Shown here: in pieces, positions 32,601 through 43,993 of the stretch
Layout: each line of letters begins with the position of its first letter
Position numbering within the stretch: the first letter of the stretch is position 1
Source of the DNA: Lasiosphaeria ovina
Taxonomy: Eukaryota > Ascomycota > Sordariomycetes > Sordariales > Lasiosphaeriaceae
Assembly: GCA_033439765.1 (NCBI GenBank)
Contig: JAULSN010000010.1
Coordinates: 1,302,001 to 1,366,000, forward strand
Direction of reading: 5' to 3'
Length of the DNA: 64,000 nt
Notes under the pieces: generated by a model
Databases searched by the model: none
The model's input: the letters and a program-made list of their open reading frames with translations, nothing else
Told to the model about the DNA's origin: nothing
Translations under genes and position numbers: made by a program

Positions 32601-33883
32601 TCACCAAGTCGAGACCTTGGGCTTGAGGTAGACGTCGACGTCGTCTTCGCCGGGCAGGTCGCGGCAGACGAGGAAGGTCGAGTGGCCTCCCTTAGCAACG
32701 ACAACACCGGCATCATCGTCATGGTCAAACTCGACGAGGTCATTCCAGGCGAGCACAATCGACGCCACGGCCACGCACTCGCCGAGCGCCGTGGCCACGG
32801 GGCGCTCGCGGCCGCGCGCGTACCGCTTCATGTCGCCGTCGCGGCCCAGCGCCCGCACCGCGCGCCGGCTGATCAGGTTGCCCGTCAGCAGGCACGACGC
32901 GTCCTTGTACCCGCGCACCGTGTGGTTGTTGCGGAAGGTCAGCAAGATGGCCTGCGGTGGTCGCTGCGCATGTGTGGACAATATCACCATGTTAGTTACA
33001 CAGTTAGGGGGGGGAGGGGGGCATCAGAGGAAAGAAAAAAGAGTAGCCGGCTGGCTGGTTGTTTCTCTGGGGAAGGAAGAGAATAGTGATGAAAACTGAC
33101 CGGGCTTTCAGGGCCAACCTCGTCTGGGCTTGCGTATTCTGGGGGTCCCCAGGTATAGGACTGCGGGATAGGAGACAGAGGAGCGTCGCCGGGATCTTGG
33201 ATAGGGGGTCTCCTGGGGACCCTGTAAGAGACCTCCTCGTTTGGTGTGGTGTTGACTTGGGTCATTGTGCTTGTTGTCTCGGCCTGGTAGGCTGCTGCTT
33301 CGTCTGTGGGATAATACTGTGGATGGGATGCCGGGGGATAGGGTGTAGGGTTCCCGCTGATCCAAGGGCCTGCAGCTTGCGGCTCATAGTACCCTTGGGC
33401 AGTCCATTCGTCAGGAGCGTAGTCGTGTTGACCATATGATGCGGCTTGCTGGGAGTAGTCCATCGCCGGCGTTTGTGCTGAGGGTGGCCTAGTCTGGGAC
33501 CAGGTTGCGCTGTCTTGAGTCTCAGGAGTGAGTTCGGGGTTGTTGGTATAGTCCAAGGCCGGTTCGTTGTAGCCGGGGTAGCTGAATGTGCTTGTCTGCC
33601 AGTTAGGCACGTTTGCCGTATGGGTCAGGGAGCTGGCTGGATTCGATGCTTGGTGAGCTGGATGCTGGGCATTGTTGTCATGCTCATTAATACTGAGGTT
33701 TTGGACTGAAGCACTCAACTCGTTGTCTCTGGGAGTTCTTGGGGCGTTTTGCTTTGAACTTGAACTTTGATGCTTGGGTCGAGAGTCCTTCTTGCTGCTT
33801 TTTTTATTATTGTAGTAGAAAGGGTCTCCTGAGTCAACCAGGGCCCGATGGCCAGAGGATCCGCTGTTATTCCTGTCCGCCAT
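32601..33883 (-). CDS. Fungal protein of unknown function, 381 aa, with conserved C-terminal domain
   Basis: Two exons, 33883-33101 and 32963-32601; the donor is GTCAGT and the acceptor GCGCAG, phase 0. The start is the ATG of MADRNNSGSSG; the frame is open further up without an earlier ATG. Residues 1-260 are disordered and rich in Ser, Gln, Tyr, Pro and Asn (YGQHDYAP, PQYYP). Exon 2 encodes a compact ~120-residue region: AILLTFRNNHTVRGYKDASC, LTGNLISRRAVRALGRDGD, ALGECVAVASIVLAWNDLVEF, and an acidic end with STFLVCRDLPGEDDVDVYLKP. A long disordered prion-like N-terminus with an ordered C-terminus suggests a regulatory or RNA-associated protein, but I do not recognise it. The exon-2 region is the part to use for distant homology searches. 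Confidence 0.72.
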
Positions 33884-36800
33884 AGCATTGTTGTCCGAGG
33901 GGAAGCAAAAGGGAGATATGTGTACAAGAGCCAGAGAGGTGCAAGTTGCCGGGAGCAGGGCCACCACCAACGCTCTGCAAGTCCGTCCCTCCTAGAATAC
34001 TTATAACCGCGAGCATAATATAGGAGGCTCAAAACTAAGCACACAGGCGGGGTTACTGTTGGACGAGTCTGGGGCAGCTGTCCACATGGATGGGATCAAG
34101 ACCACCCTCGGGCCCATTCCTGCATAACAAGACAGTGTTATTGGCAGGGTGATTGTCTCTGCATCTCGACGGCGTCGGATTTGGCAGGGTGTGGCTACTA
34201 TGGTGTTAGTGGTGCTAAGATGGGGGCATGGCAAGAGCCGCATTCCCACTTGGTTGTCGGATACCTGGGGTGGCCCCGCCTGGCCGGCGGCTTTCTCTCT
34301 CTCCTTCTCTCGTCTGCATGCAGCGGCGGCCCAGCAAGCGCCCCTTGGGCTACTGCGAGAACTCGCGGGTTCCGGCACCAGCAAAGCGCACAAGACCAGA
34401 CTGACCGCTCCTGTGGCAGCATCTGGGATATGCCGTCGGCCGGCTTGCGTGGTTGATGGCGCATTGCTTGGCCTCCCCAAGAGTCTTCCACGTACGGCCT
34501 TGTTCGTCGGGTCTGGCTGTGAAGGGAGCTTGCAACCCGCCTCGGAGTGACATCAAGTCATAACATAATCACTCGGCTTCTGTTCCAATGACGCTTTCTG
34601 CCAGCATAATAACACGACAAAAAAAAGCAATTAGTGTAAATAGGAAGAAACAAGTGCACGTCACGAGAGAACGAGGCATATATATAATACATCAGGCCGG
34701 GGGTCTGGGGTGCCGAGGCAGCGGTGCAAAACCACCACGTCCTTGCCCCGGACATGTGGCTCGCGGCGTGCGCTCGCGTTCCCAGCACGGGGTGTTCGTC
34801 CGTCCCATTTTCCATTTCCCCAATGTAGACAGACTTATTTGAGCCTCACACCCAACGCACGTTAGGCCAACGTCACGCAATGATTAGATCTCGGATTGCA
34901 GCGGACATTGGCTACAGTGCCTTGGGTGCCATCTGGAGTTTCCGGTATGCGCATTGTCAAGCTCGGCGTAAATTGAGAGACGGGTTTGCAAGCCGCGCGC
35001 GTCTTCATCGAAACAGGCCGCACTGTAGTATAGGTTACAGCCCTCGCTCTCGAAATTCTAATTGCAGACAGGGCAGCGAGCGAACCTAACTGCAACGCCG
35101 CAGTCTGGTATCCCGACCTGCCCGTCGAGGCGTTATATTCGCATCCAGCTGGACTGGTAGCAGCATTAATTTCGAGGTGGTGTGCTGACTGAGCTAAGCA
35201 AGATACGTATGGACGAGGCAATACCAGATCCTTGGCCTAGCCCAGCCAGGGCCAGCGCTGGGGCGTTTATCTCGGCGGCTGGCCAGCCTCTATTGCCCCT
35301 GGGGGGATGGTAGATGTGGATGGTGGGCACCATCGGGAGAAGGAGAGGCGCTCCCATCCAGGACCATCACCCCCGCGCGTGCCCTCGGCCGACGGCCTCG
35401 ACGAGGATAGTGACGGGCGGCATCGGTAGATCAGTGCCACGTCAGTGCCGAAGTCACTATCTTGTCAGTGGCAGCGGCTGGCGATGAGGCTCCATGGACG
35501 GACCATATTGGCCAGCTTTCTCTCGTGACACATCTCGCCGTGGGATGTTCCTCGTTGGGAATGCGTCTGAGTTGCTTCGTAACCACGACTTGGCCAAGCC
35601 CGTCGAGGTGCAGCAGTAGCAGCAGCAGCAGCAGCGGCGGGCTGGCTGGCTGGCTGGCTGGCGGGCGGGCGGGCTGCGTCCGACATCCATTATTCATCAT
35701 CCATCGATTCGACGGAGTTGGCCCTCTCAGGACCCTCTCTTCTTCAGCAATGAGGCTCAACCCAGCCGCTCTGGCCCATTGCAACACTCTCGCAGATTGA
35801 AGCCGGGCGCGTGGACCGTGCTGAGAGGTGAGATTCTAGGTCGTGCGTCGCCTTGCCTTTGCTTTGCTTTGCTTTCCTTCCAAATGCTCGATTTCATGCG
35901 GAGGCGGAGACGGAGCGGGGTCCCCGCCAATCGATTGCGGCCCACCTTGTGATGTTTTCCTTCCATGTCTCCTCGGTCATGAAGTTTATTTTGTGTTGGC
36001 CGCGGGGAGGCGAGGTTGTTGCACGTTGGCACAATGGAGCGGATCCGTCGACCTTTTGCGATGCAAGTTAATAATCGACTTCCTTAGTCTACGTAAATTA
36101 ATTGCGCTTGTCTTATCAATAGCACCCTCCGGTTCATTAGGCAGGCACGCTTTTGTCCCTCCAGCTCTGTCACGTGCTGGAATTTAGTGCAAGCTGTCGA
36201 TTAGACTGGGCGATTCACCTCGCTTGTGAGGGAGGGAGCGGAGGTGAAAGTAGAAGTGGGCACGAGCCACCTCGTTACCGGGTTCGTATGTAGAATGAGC
36301 CTGCTGACACGGTGGGGACTGAGACAGAAAGCCGCCCGGGGCAGGGCAGTGACGTCCGCTGCGAGGTCACTCGGATTCTTCAAGGCGCATTTTTTATCAG
36401 ATGGGTGTCGAGAATATTCGATCGTGTCGCGGACGAAGTCGATAATGCCGAAAAGTAAAGACTGACCAAACTGCTCATAATCCAAGTTACGGAGTATGTA
36501 TGTACATACTGTACTTTGCTGGTGCTCAGAAGTTACTACCAACTTCATCCCTTCCATATTTTCCTCACCAGTCCCTACACAGAAAAAGGGAGGCCCGTGG
36601 TAATAACGAACGCATCGCGTCATCGGAGCAACGTTGAGCCCTGTGCCAGCCCGCAATCCTGCCACCTGCCACCTGCCCGGCTTATGCGCCTATTGTACAT
36701 GTACAGCAGCTGGGCGAAGCGAATACGGGCGGAGACTGCGCCAGAGTGACCGCTGGCTTCGTCAAAGAACACCGACTGCCTGTACTGGTGTACAGAACAG

Positions 36801-37389
36801 TACTAAGTACCTCTCTCTGGGTTGGCAACCGCCTTTCCCCGTCACGCATCACGGAGAACCTCCCTCTCAGTGCGTAAACGACGCTATTGAGGCTCATGCC
36901 TTCCCGCAAGCCGAATAGCGACGGAGCAGCCAGCGCAGCAACTTGAGACGGGTAGACAAAGGCGACAAAGCACTCCGGCCCCCGACCTTGAATTTGCCGC
37001 TACATAGTACTGTCTTTTCAGGCCAGCCCGCCTAGGACCGCCGTCTGCGGCTATAGCCCTCTTCACTGTTTGCGTATCCAAACCCGCACGCGACACACGA
37101 GACTTCGTCTCGTCTCCTTATTGCGTCATCCAACCCCGTCGTCACTCGTTGATCGGGCCATTTAGACTCAAGTCCGCTGGGGTGATCTCCAAAATTATCT
37201 ACAACTACCTAGCTAGGTGCGCTTCCAAAGGCGGGGCTAAGCGCGGGGCCAACAAAACCGCTACAAGCTACAAGCGGTCTAAGTCAACCTACCACAAACC
37301 CCACCGCCAATCATCAACACAACCTTACATCTATCGAGCGACCTCCCCCATCACCCATCGCCTTCTGCAGGCGGACAGTCTGTTGCACC
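33884..37389. promoter_or_regulatory. Long divergent intergenic region
   Basis: 3.5 kb between divergent starts, the largest gap in the window. It holds CAG/AGC repeats (about 35611-35635), (CTGG)5(CGGG)3 at 35642-35673, a TACGGAGTA word (36488-36496) next to TATGTATGTACATACTGTAC, and AT-rich patches near 34620-34690 and 36070-36110. No frame looks like a protein. An undetected small or non-coding gene is possible. Confidence 0.5.
35642..35673. repeat. (CTGG)5(CGGG)3 tetranucleotide repeat
   Basis: Five CTGG units run straight into three CGGG units, a T-to-C change that spread across the array. An AGC/CAG run sits immediately upstream. Confidence 0.93.
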
Positions 37390-38868
37390 ATGGCTTCAAA
37401 TGACGCCCAGAACCGCCACGGCGATGATCTGGCACGACAGCGTGGCGGAAGCCGAGTCCCCGTCCCGGCCTCGATTCCCCAGGCGGTGACAACAACAGCG
37501 CCAGCGCCAGCACCAGCCCGGTCAAATGCACCGTCGCCCCAGCGCCGGAATGATGGTCAGTTGTTGTTGCCCACCAACGCTCGCCCGTCTCGCCCGAACT
37601 CTCCGCTCACGCCTGCAGAATCCTGGGTCGAGGTATCGTCGCAACCGTCGTCGTCGTCGCTGTCGTCGATAGGCGACGAGATCGTCACGACAGGCCTCCA
37701 CATCGGCAGCAGCTCGTACCCCCCACGACGCCGGCGCTTACAGCCCCAGCAGCCGCACATGCCCCCTTCATACATCGTGAGCCATGCCGCTGCGCAGGCT
37801 GGTACCAGCAGCCAAGAGGAATATGACGAAACCGAGAGTGACGAGGACAGGATCATGACGAGCTCCACTGAGCAGGTCCATCCAGCAGCGGCGGCCGCCG
37901 CTGCTGCAGCAGCTTTGCAAAGGCAGCAAACAGCTGTCCGGACAGCTGTGGACTCGGACTCGGACGGCGATGGCGACGGCGATGAGAATGCCACGGCTCT
38001 TGGTCGCCCATCTACCTCGCACACCTTTAGACCACAGCCAAATGCCTTCTCACACCCACCATCGCATCTGACCCACAGACACTCTACCAGCTCCGCTCAC
38101 CCGTATCATTCTTCCTCTCAGTCTCGCCCTTCTATTCCAAACCGCGCCCACACGCGCTCGCACCGTGGTGCCCCGAACATCATGTCTCCGTCTTACCAAG
38201 CAGACAATGACGCCGCTCTCCGTGCCTCTCTTACCACTTTACTTTCCTGCGCCGCAGCTGCCCGCGGTCTTCCCAAGAAGGACAATGGGCGTACCGGCCC
38301 GTCGGGGATCGGTACAGGAGCTGGCGTCCTACCGAGCTCACAGCCCATGGAGCTGCGGCTGGTCCCCGAATCCGAGCTCATGGCTGATAGTCCTCCCGCA
38401 GGGGCATCCCGGCTCGGCCCCGCCAAGGAAACCCCACTGCGAACCGCATCAAACTCCAGTGCCCCCAGTGCTCCATCATCCGCCTCGGGCCGCGACCGGG
38501 ATGCCGCGACAGAAAAAGGCAAGAGGGCGGCCGCTACACAGAACAAGAATTTGCGGGCCGCAAAGAAAAAGAAGACTGGCTCGTCGGCCGGCATCGTGGA
38601 TGGCGAGACCGCCACCTTCATTAGCCCCACCCTCTTGACATGGGTTGTGAGCGCCGGAGTCGTGGTGCTGGTTTCTGTAGTCGGTTTTGGAGCTGGTTAT
38701 GTGATTGGACGTGAGGTGGGACGGCAAGAGGGTGCCATGAGTCTCGGTTCCACAGCGGCAATGTCCAACTCATCTTCAGGCTGCGGGCGCGAGCTGGTCA
38801 GGTCGACTTCTGGAGGCACGCTGCGACGATTCCGATGGGGCTCTGTTGGAAAGAGTGTCACGACTTGA
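37390..38868 (+). CDS. C-terminally anchored, Ser/Pro-rich protein, unknown function, 492 aa
   Basis: Intronless as modelled; ATG at 37390 (MASNDAQNRHGDD). Most of the protein is disordered: Pro/Ala-rich, then Ser/Arg/His-rich, with an Ala run (HPAAAAAAAAAAL, about 166-178) and an acidic SDSDGDGDGDEN stretch. A Lys-rich block (KNLRAAKKKKTG, about 390-400) precedes a single hydrophobic segment (LLTWVVSAGVVVLVSVVGFGAGYVIG, about 415-440) containing GxxxG-type spacing. The 52-residue C-terminal tail is basic. This topology fits a single-pass protein with a large cytosolic N-terminus. I do not recognise the family. The coding call rests on length, a clear TM and the basic flank. Confidence 0.72.
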   Translation: MASNDAQNRHGDDLARQRGGSRVPVPASIPQAVTTTAPAPAPARSNAPSPQRRNDGQLLLPTNARPSRPNSPLTPAESWVEVSSQPSSSSLSSIGDEIVTTGLHIGSSSYPPRRRRLQPQQPHMPPSYIVSHAAAQAGTSSQEEYDETESDEDRIMTSSTEQVHPAAAAAAAAAALQRQQTAVRTAVDSDSDGDGDGDENATALGRPSTSHTFRPQPNAFSHPPSHLTHRHSTSSAHPYHSSSQSRPSIPNRAHTRSHRGAPNIMSPSYQADNDAALRASLTTLLSCAAAARGLPKKDNGRTGPSGIGTGAGVLPSSQPMELRLVPESELMADSPPAGASRLGPAKETPLRTASNSSAPSAPSSASGRDRDAATEKGKRAAATQNKNLRAAKKKKTGSSAGIVDGETATFISPTLLTWVVSAGVVVLVSVVGFGAGYVIGREVGRQEGAMSLGSTAAMSNSSSGCGRELVRSTSGGTLRRFRWGSVGKSVTT

Positions 38869-40992
38869 ATGATACCATTGCTGCATGTCTCTGCAGGTAT
38901 TTTCTTGCCGGGCAATGAACGCATTATGCTTGGGGTTGGTCATCTTTGATCGCGAAACATGCTCGTCTACAACCATGACTCTCTATACGGGTTAATGAAT
39001 GCATGTCGGCATGACAACACAAGACACGATACTTATCGATCGGGTATATAAACGGTGCATTTCCTTTCCTATTTGCGGTCATGGAGTTTGGACATTTCTT
39101 TACTGATTTTAGGGGGGGTTACTACTTTCCATTGACCTAATCACCTCGAGGCTTCCGGGGGGTTTCTTTATGCATATGGACGCACGGTAACGCTTGCTAT
39201 CTTGCGGAAAGGTAAATGGCGAGGTGATCCGTTTCTTTTGTTCGATCTGCCTCGATGAGCATACCTACAATCAACCATTGCAGGGGCGAGGGGGGTTCGC
39301 TATATCCATAAGGTGGCGGCCCGTCCTTGTTTATATAATTTCGAATATGCAAACTCAACCATATACCAATGAAATCCCTCTCTGCCTGTGTATATACTTC
39401 AACGGACAGACAGGTAGGCGAGGATAACAACCTCGAGAGGTAATAAACACCATGATCCCGATGAATTAGTTTTGCCTGACACTGTGGCCTCGCGTAGCAG
39501 AAGTCACTCCTCGATAGAGTTGACAAATAAATGTGACGTACCGGAACTTTGGACTTCCAACATTGTATTTTATATTTTATTTCGTCTGCTCAACGAGGCT
39601 CTGCTTAAGGAGGGACTTCCAGAGTTAGATTTATTATAAAAGTGAAATGGCTCATGCCCAGCACCACGCACATATTAAAAGGCAAATACAGGCATTTGCC
39701 GCGGTATAGCAAAAAGTCAAATAATCGAACGGCACTGCTCCGACAGAGTCATACCGGCCACCTTACGAACCTCACTGCCGCCATGCAAGATCAAAGTTTT
39801 CGCCCAGGGCACATAACTACCAACGTTATACTCTGGTTGTTTCAAAAAGTTCCTCGCTTTCCACCTGCCTGCTGTTGCTCTGAACAAAAGCGTAGGAAAT
39901 AATGGCCCTATGTATCACGACCCCGCCCTCTCGCATATAGAACTCATCCTTTCAGTCCTACAAGGGGTTGTGTAAAGAAGATGAGATGGTACATTGCTTC
40001 TGTTTCTATTACTTAATGAAGATGCCAGGTTTACTCCTCTTAGGGTGGGTGGGTATGTGACAGGTAATTGTTCATCATACTCAGCCGTCTCCCATGTCTA
40101 GGAGAGCAAATGTAGCCTTCAAGGTTTGCAAAGGTTGACAATCTAAAAGGCATGGAGGGTGTGCGCACTGCCAAATACCAAGAGCAGGTCTGCCAATTCA
40201 CACGTAAAACAGCTGAGGAAATTGAAATCTTGATCTACGTAGTACAAATGGAAACATTATATTGAACTAGAACATAGGCACATCACGAAGCAATGGAGGA
40301 AGTTTTAGAGACATAGTGCATTTATTATATTCGTACAGATGAAGATGGGGAATGAACCACATAAAGTAGTAAGGATGGGGAAATGGAACACTCACCAAGG
40401 TAAGAGAGCCATTATGCCAACATCACCCGGGTATTGTAGCTGCACCTGTCGAGATATACCCTCGCCGGAGTCGTAAAAGGACGAAAACAGGGAGGACTGG
40501 AGCCCCCGGACCACGCACGAAAAAAGCAACCAAATTTCACCGACCAAACTTTTGTGTGCCCTCGGAACAGAGCCCTCAGAACCCTCAGGAAGCCAAAAAG
40601 ACGCCATAGCTGGTCTGTTCGATGGTGCCCATAGGCAGCCATCACGAACATCTTCCTACGCTTCGTTGTCAAAAAGCCCACAGAGCCCACGAGCCCACAG
40701 AGTGCAAGAAACCCATTCGTTTGTATGAAAACGTTTGCCCGTTGGCAAAGAGCCCACATTCCCACTGGCATCCCATCGCGGCGATGCCCTGGAGAGCTGT
40801 CAAAGAGCTAGCAGCCCACGGTCAAGATCAAAGCCCTCAGGTGTATCGTTGCTCCATTAAAAGAAGCGTTCCCTTCAAAGCCCACTACTCCCGGTAAGGA
40901 GTTGAAGTTTCAAAAGCCGACAACCAACAAGCCCTCAAGTACAACCGAGCAGTGCTCTCGGTAAGATCTCATGTGCGCGTGCTACTTTCCGT
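38869..40992. other. Convergent intergenic region
   Basis: 2.1 kb between the stops of the anchored 492-aa gene (+) and the nucleolin-like gene (-). It is AT-rich at 39550-39650 and 40230-40350. A cluster of AGCCC words lies at 40675-40934, just past the nucleolin-like stop. No gene is seen. Confidence 0.5.
40675..40934. other. Cluster of eight AGCCC words downstream of the nucleolin-like gene
   Basis: AGCCC starts at 40675, 40684, 40692, 40751, 40813, 40832, 40879 and 40930; most are part of AGCCCAC or AAGCCCTC. Eight occurrences of a 5-mer in 260 bp far exceeds chance. On the transcribed strand of the adjacent gene the word reads GGGCT. Confidence 0.7.
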
Positions 40993-42507
40993 TTAGAAAG
41001 TGGTCCGCTTGCCCGCGAAGCCGCCGCGGCCACCGCCACGGCCGCGGCCACGGTCACCGCCGCCACGACCACGGAAGCCTCCACCACCACGGCCACCACC
41101 GAATCCACCACCGCCGCGGCCACCGCCAAATCCACCACCACGGCCACCGCCAAATCCACCACCACGGCCACCGCCGCGGCCACCACCGCCACCATTGGAA
41201 TCACGGGGCTTGGCATAATCCAGACGGACAGCGCGGCCATCAAGATCAGCACCATTGAGAGCCTCAAAGACGGTCTTGGCCTCGTCAATGGACGAGAAGG
41301 TAACATAGGCAAAGCCCTTAGGACGGCCGGAATCCCTGTGTAGATGGTTAGACATGGACTGAAGAAAGAACGGTAGAGAGACGTGTGCTTACATGTCAGT
41401 AGGAATGCGGAGGCTCTGGACCTGGGCAACCTCGCTAAAGAATCCGGAGACGGAATCCTCGCTGGCAGTGAATGCCAAGTTTCCGACAAACAGGGTGTCG
41501 CTGGGGGGGCTGACGACATCGCCATGCTTCTGGGCACGGTCGGCAGCGCGGGCATTGGGGGCGGAGTTGATGCTGGGCTTCTGAGCAAAGTCGAGGCGCA
41601 TGTCGCGGCCCTCAAGGAGGGCACCGAGCTTGGCATTGTAGGCCTTCTCGGCGGACTCGGGGTTGGAGAAGTCGACGTAGCCGAATCCGCGCGAACGGCC
41701 GGTCTCCTTGTCGCTGACAACACGAGCGCTGAGCAGGTCCTCAAACTCCTTGAACTCCTCGAAGAGAACGTTGTCATCAACGCCCCATCCAAGGTTACCA
41801 ACCCAGAGGGTGGCGCTCTTGTCGGAGGCCTCGGCGGAAGCATCCATCTTGTTCTTCTTGGTAGGTTCTTCAACATCCTCCTCAGCCTTGCGCTTCTTGG
41901 AAGGCGCCTCGACCTCAGCCTTCTTGGCGACCGGCTCGGAGTCGGACGAAGAATCGTCAGAGTCGTCGTCATCATCGGAAGCGTCCTCCTCGTCATCATC
42001 GGAAGCATCGGAGTCGTCATCGGACTGGAATAGGTTAGCAAAAGCTCGAAGGCCATTTATAGTACAGATGGATCGACGTACGCTCTCCGAAGTGTCGGCT
42101 TTCTTGGCCTTGCCGTTGGCGACAGCCTTGGCAGCAGGCTTGGCCTCCTCCTCATCGTCAGAGTCGTCCGAATCGGAAGAGTCGGAAGTCTCGGCGGCCT
42201 TGGCCTTGCCGTTGGTAGCAACCTTGGCAGCAGGCTTTTTCACAGAGTCAGAGTCCGAATCATCAGAATCGGAGTCGGAGGTAGTAGTAACCTCGGTGCT
42301 CTCCTCGTCAGAGTCTTCGTCGCTGCTCTCCTCATCAGAAGAGACCTTTTTGGGGGCCTTGGTCTCCTTGCCGTTGGCGACCTTCTTGGCAGCCTTCACA
42401 GGCGCCTCGACGGCCTTGACGGCAGCAGCCTTGACGACCTTGGCCGGAGCCTCAGCCTTCGCCGGCTTGCTGGCCTTGGAAGCCTTAACATCCTTTGATT
42501 TACCCAT
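40993..42507 (-). CDS. Nucleolin-type nucleolar protein Gar2/Nsr1
   Basis: Three exons: 42507-42082, 42024-41393 and 41335-40993, giving 466 aa. The N-terminal half is Lys/Ala-rich followed by alternating acidic Ser blocks (DEDSDEEST, DSDSDDSDSDS), typical CK2 substrates. Two RRMs follow: RRM1 at about 213-288 (RNP2 LWVGNLG, RNP1 RGFGYVDF) and RRM2 at about 316-392 (RNP2 LFVGNLA, RNP1 KGFAYVTF). The last ~65 residues are a GAR domain of RGG/GFGG repeats ending FAGKRTTF. This is the exact layout of yeast Nsr1 and S. pombe Gar2, needed for pre-rRNA processing and 18S maturation. Intron 1 (42025-42081, 57 nt) is in frame and stop-free; its GTACGT donor, CTAAC branch and CCAG acceptor support splicing. 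Confidence 0.93.
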
Positions 42508-43025
42508 GATGGTGATTGTGAGGGATGAGTAAAATCGAAAGGAATTGGTATATGTGAAAAATGTGGAAGGTGTGGTTGCAAAAAGTTTTGGCAAGAGGCA
42601 GGACCACCGGCTTTATGGAAAGGAAAGTGGTTGGACAATTGCGCCAGTGGAAAAAATTCTCTTATCGCAGACCTTGATTTTTCACTTTTTAGCGGGGCAA
42701 CCAAAGGCGGTGAGTTTAGAATCGAACTGGGCTGGGGAAGCTTAGGTGGTCCAGGTCGCACTCGCACAGACCTTTGCAGCTCCCCACCCTCTCGCGAAAA
42801 CTTCGGATTGATTCCTGAGGCACGGAGTGGAGTCCTCCTGTTTCAGCCTGGCATCCGAGGCATCTACAGTTCTGGAGCTCGCATCGTTGCGACTGCTGCA
42901 TTGGCGGCGTTCGAGCCCGCATCATACCGTCTAGCAACCGATTGACGGCAGCAACGAACCCCCCGTCGTCCACCACACCGACACACGGCTCTCGGACGAT
43001 CTCTCGGCCGCCTCTGCGATTTACC
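42508..43025. promoter_or_regulatory. Divergent promoter region, Gar2/Nsr1 / complex I subunit
   Basis: 518 bp between divergent starts, carrying both promoters. No other gene is seen. Confidence 0.6.
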
Positions 43026-43486
43026 ATGCCCACACCCGAGTCAGCGGCCTTCCTGGCCAAGAAGCCCACGGTCCCTCCGACCTTTGACGGCGTCGATTAC
43101 GATGACACGAAGCGCCTGAAGCAGGCCCAGGATGCCATTGTCCGCGAGCAATGGGTCAAGGTCATGATGGGACGTCTGGTACGGGAGGAGCTCAGCAAGT
43201 GCTACTACCGGGAAGGCGTGAACCATCTGGAAAAGTGCGGACATCTAAGGGGTCAGTTGGCTCGTCTCACTCCTCCCCAGCTGTCGGACGGCGCGGTGAT
43301 ACACCAGGACAGCAGAATACGACAGGAATTCGTTTCCATTTTGTCAAGGAATCGTATCCAAACGCAGGCGATCTACCGGGGAGCTAACGGGTCGATGCAG
43401 AACGATACCTCACACTGCTTAAGGAGAACCGGGTCAAGGGCTATCTCTTCGAGCAGCAGAATTACTTCACAAAGCAAGAAGAGTAA
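43026..43486 (+). CDS. NADH:ubiquinone oxidoreductase 12-kDa subunit (PDSW/NDUFB10-like)
   Basis: Two exons, 43026-43251 and 43401-43486, giving 103 aa (about 12 kDa). The donor GTCAGT and acceptor GCAG join CGHLR|ERYLTLL. The protein reads MPTPESAAFLAKKPTVPPTF, then DAIVREQWVKVMMGRLVREEL, SKCYYREGVNHLEKCGHLRE and LKENRVKGYLFEQQN. The spaced Cys pair (KCYYREGVNHLEKC) and surrounding residues match the fungal 12-kDa accessory subunit of complex I, equivalent to mammalian NDUFB10. It is a membrane-arm accessory subunit facing the intermembrane space. The gene lies 518 bp from the divergent Gar2/Nsr1 start; no shared function is implied. Confidence 0.85.
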
Positions 43487-43993
43487 TTGGATCAGCGCAT
43501 CGCGGTGGTACTTGGGGATCATGAGAGTAGACGGAATTGGCATGGCTCGAGAGCGGGAGGAGGGGGGTTTGTATCTGCACCTGGCAGGAGACCAACCATA
43601 GCGCAAACAATGCGGCCTCTTAGTGGCATCCGTTTCCTCGAGTCTCCTTGCCGACCATGAGACCCAAAATATGTAAATATAATCAATTGACTCATTCAAA
43701 GCAAGCCAAGTCTATAGCACAGAGCCAATGCATGCTTTTTATTGCCAGCGAGTTTTGCTTGCTAGAAACGTGGTCGTTCGATTCCATGTCGCGCGTCAGA
43801 TGCTAATATCAAAATGCGGGTGGTCCAATCCGCGCGCCGTAGAAATTTTTAGTTCAGCAAGCTCCCGGCTCCGTGCAGTCCACCTTCAACCACCACCACC
43901 TCCCCCAACACACGTCCCAAACAAGCCCACATCCGACTGACCGGCCACTCCAGGCCGCTCCCATTCCTTACCGTCTTCCGAAAAAAGAAAACA
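43487..43993. other. Intergenic between tandem plus-strand genes
   Basis: 507 bp with the complex I subunit's 3' end and the mL54 promoter. A TTCGATTCC word at 43777-43785 resembles a tRNA B box, but its flanks do not pair. Nothing else. Confidence 0.55.

Noticed and set aside
36201..36665. 154-aa minus-strand frame in the long gap
   Set aside because: No hydrophobic pattern, motif or family resemblance; length is within chance for 3.5 kb of GC-balanced DNA.
41708..42532. 274-aa plus-strand frame opposite the nucleolin-like gene
   Set aside because: Ser-rich mirror of acidic/Ser repeats on the coding strand; no family resemblance.
43771..43790. TTCGATTCC word resembling a tRNA B box
   Set aside because: The flanking five bases do not pair to form a T stem, and no A box or acceptor stem is found upstream.
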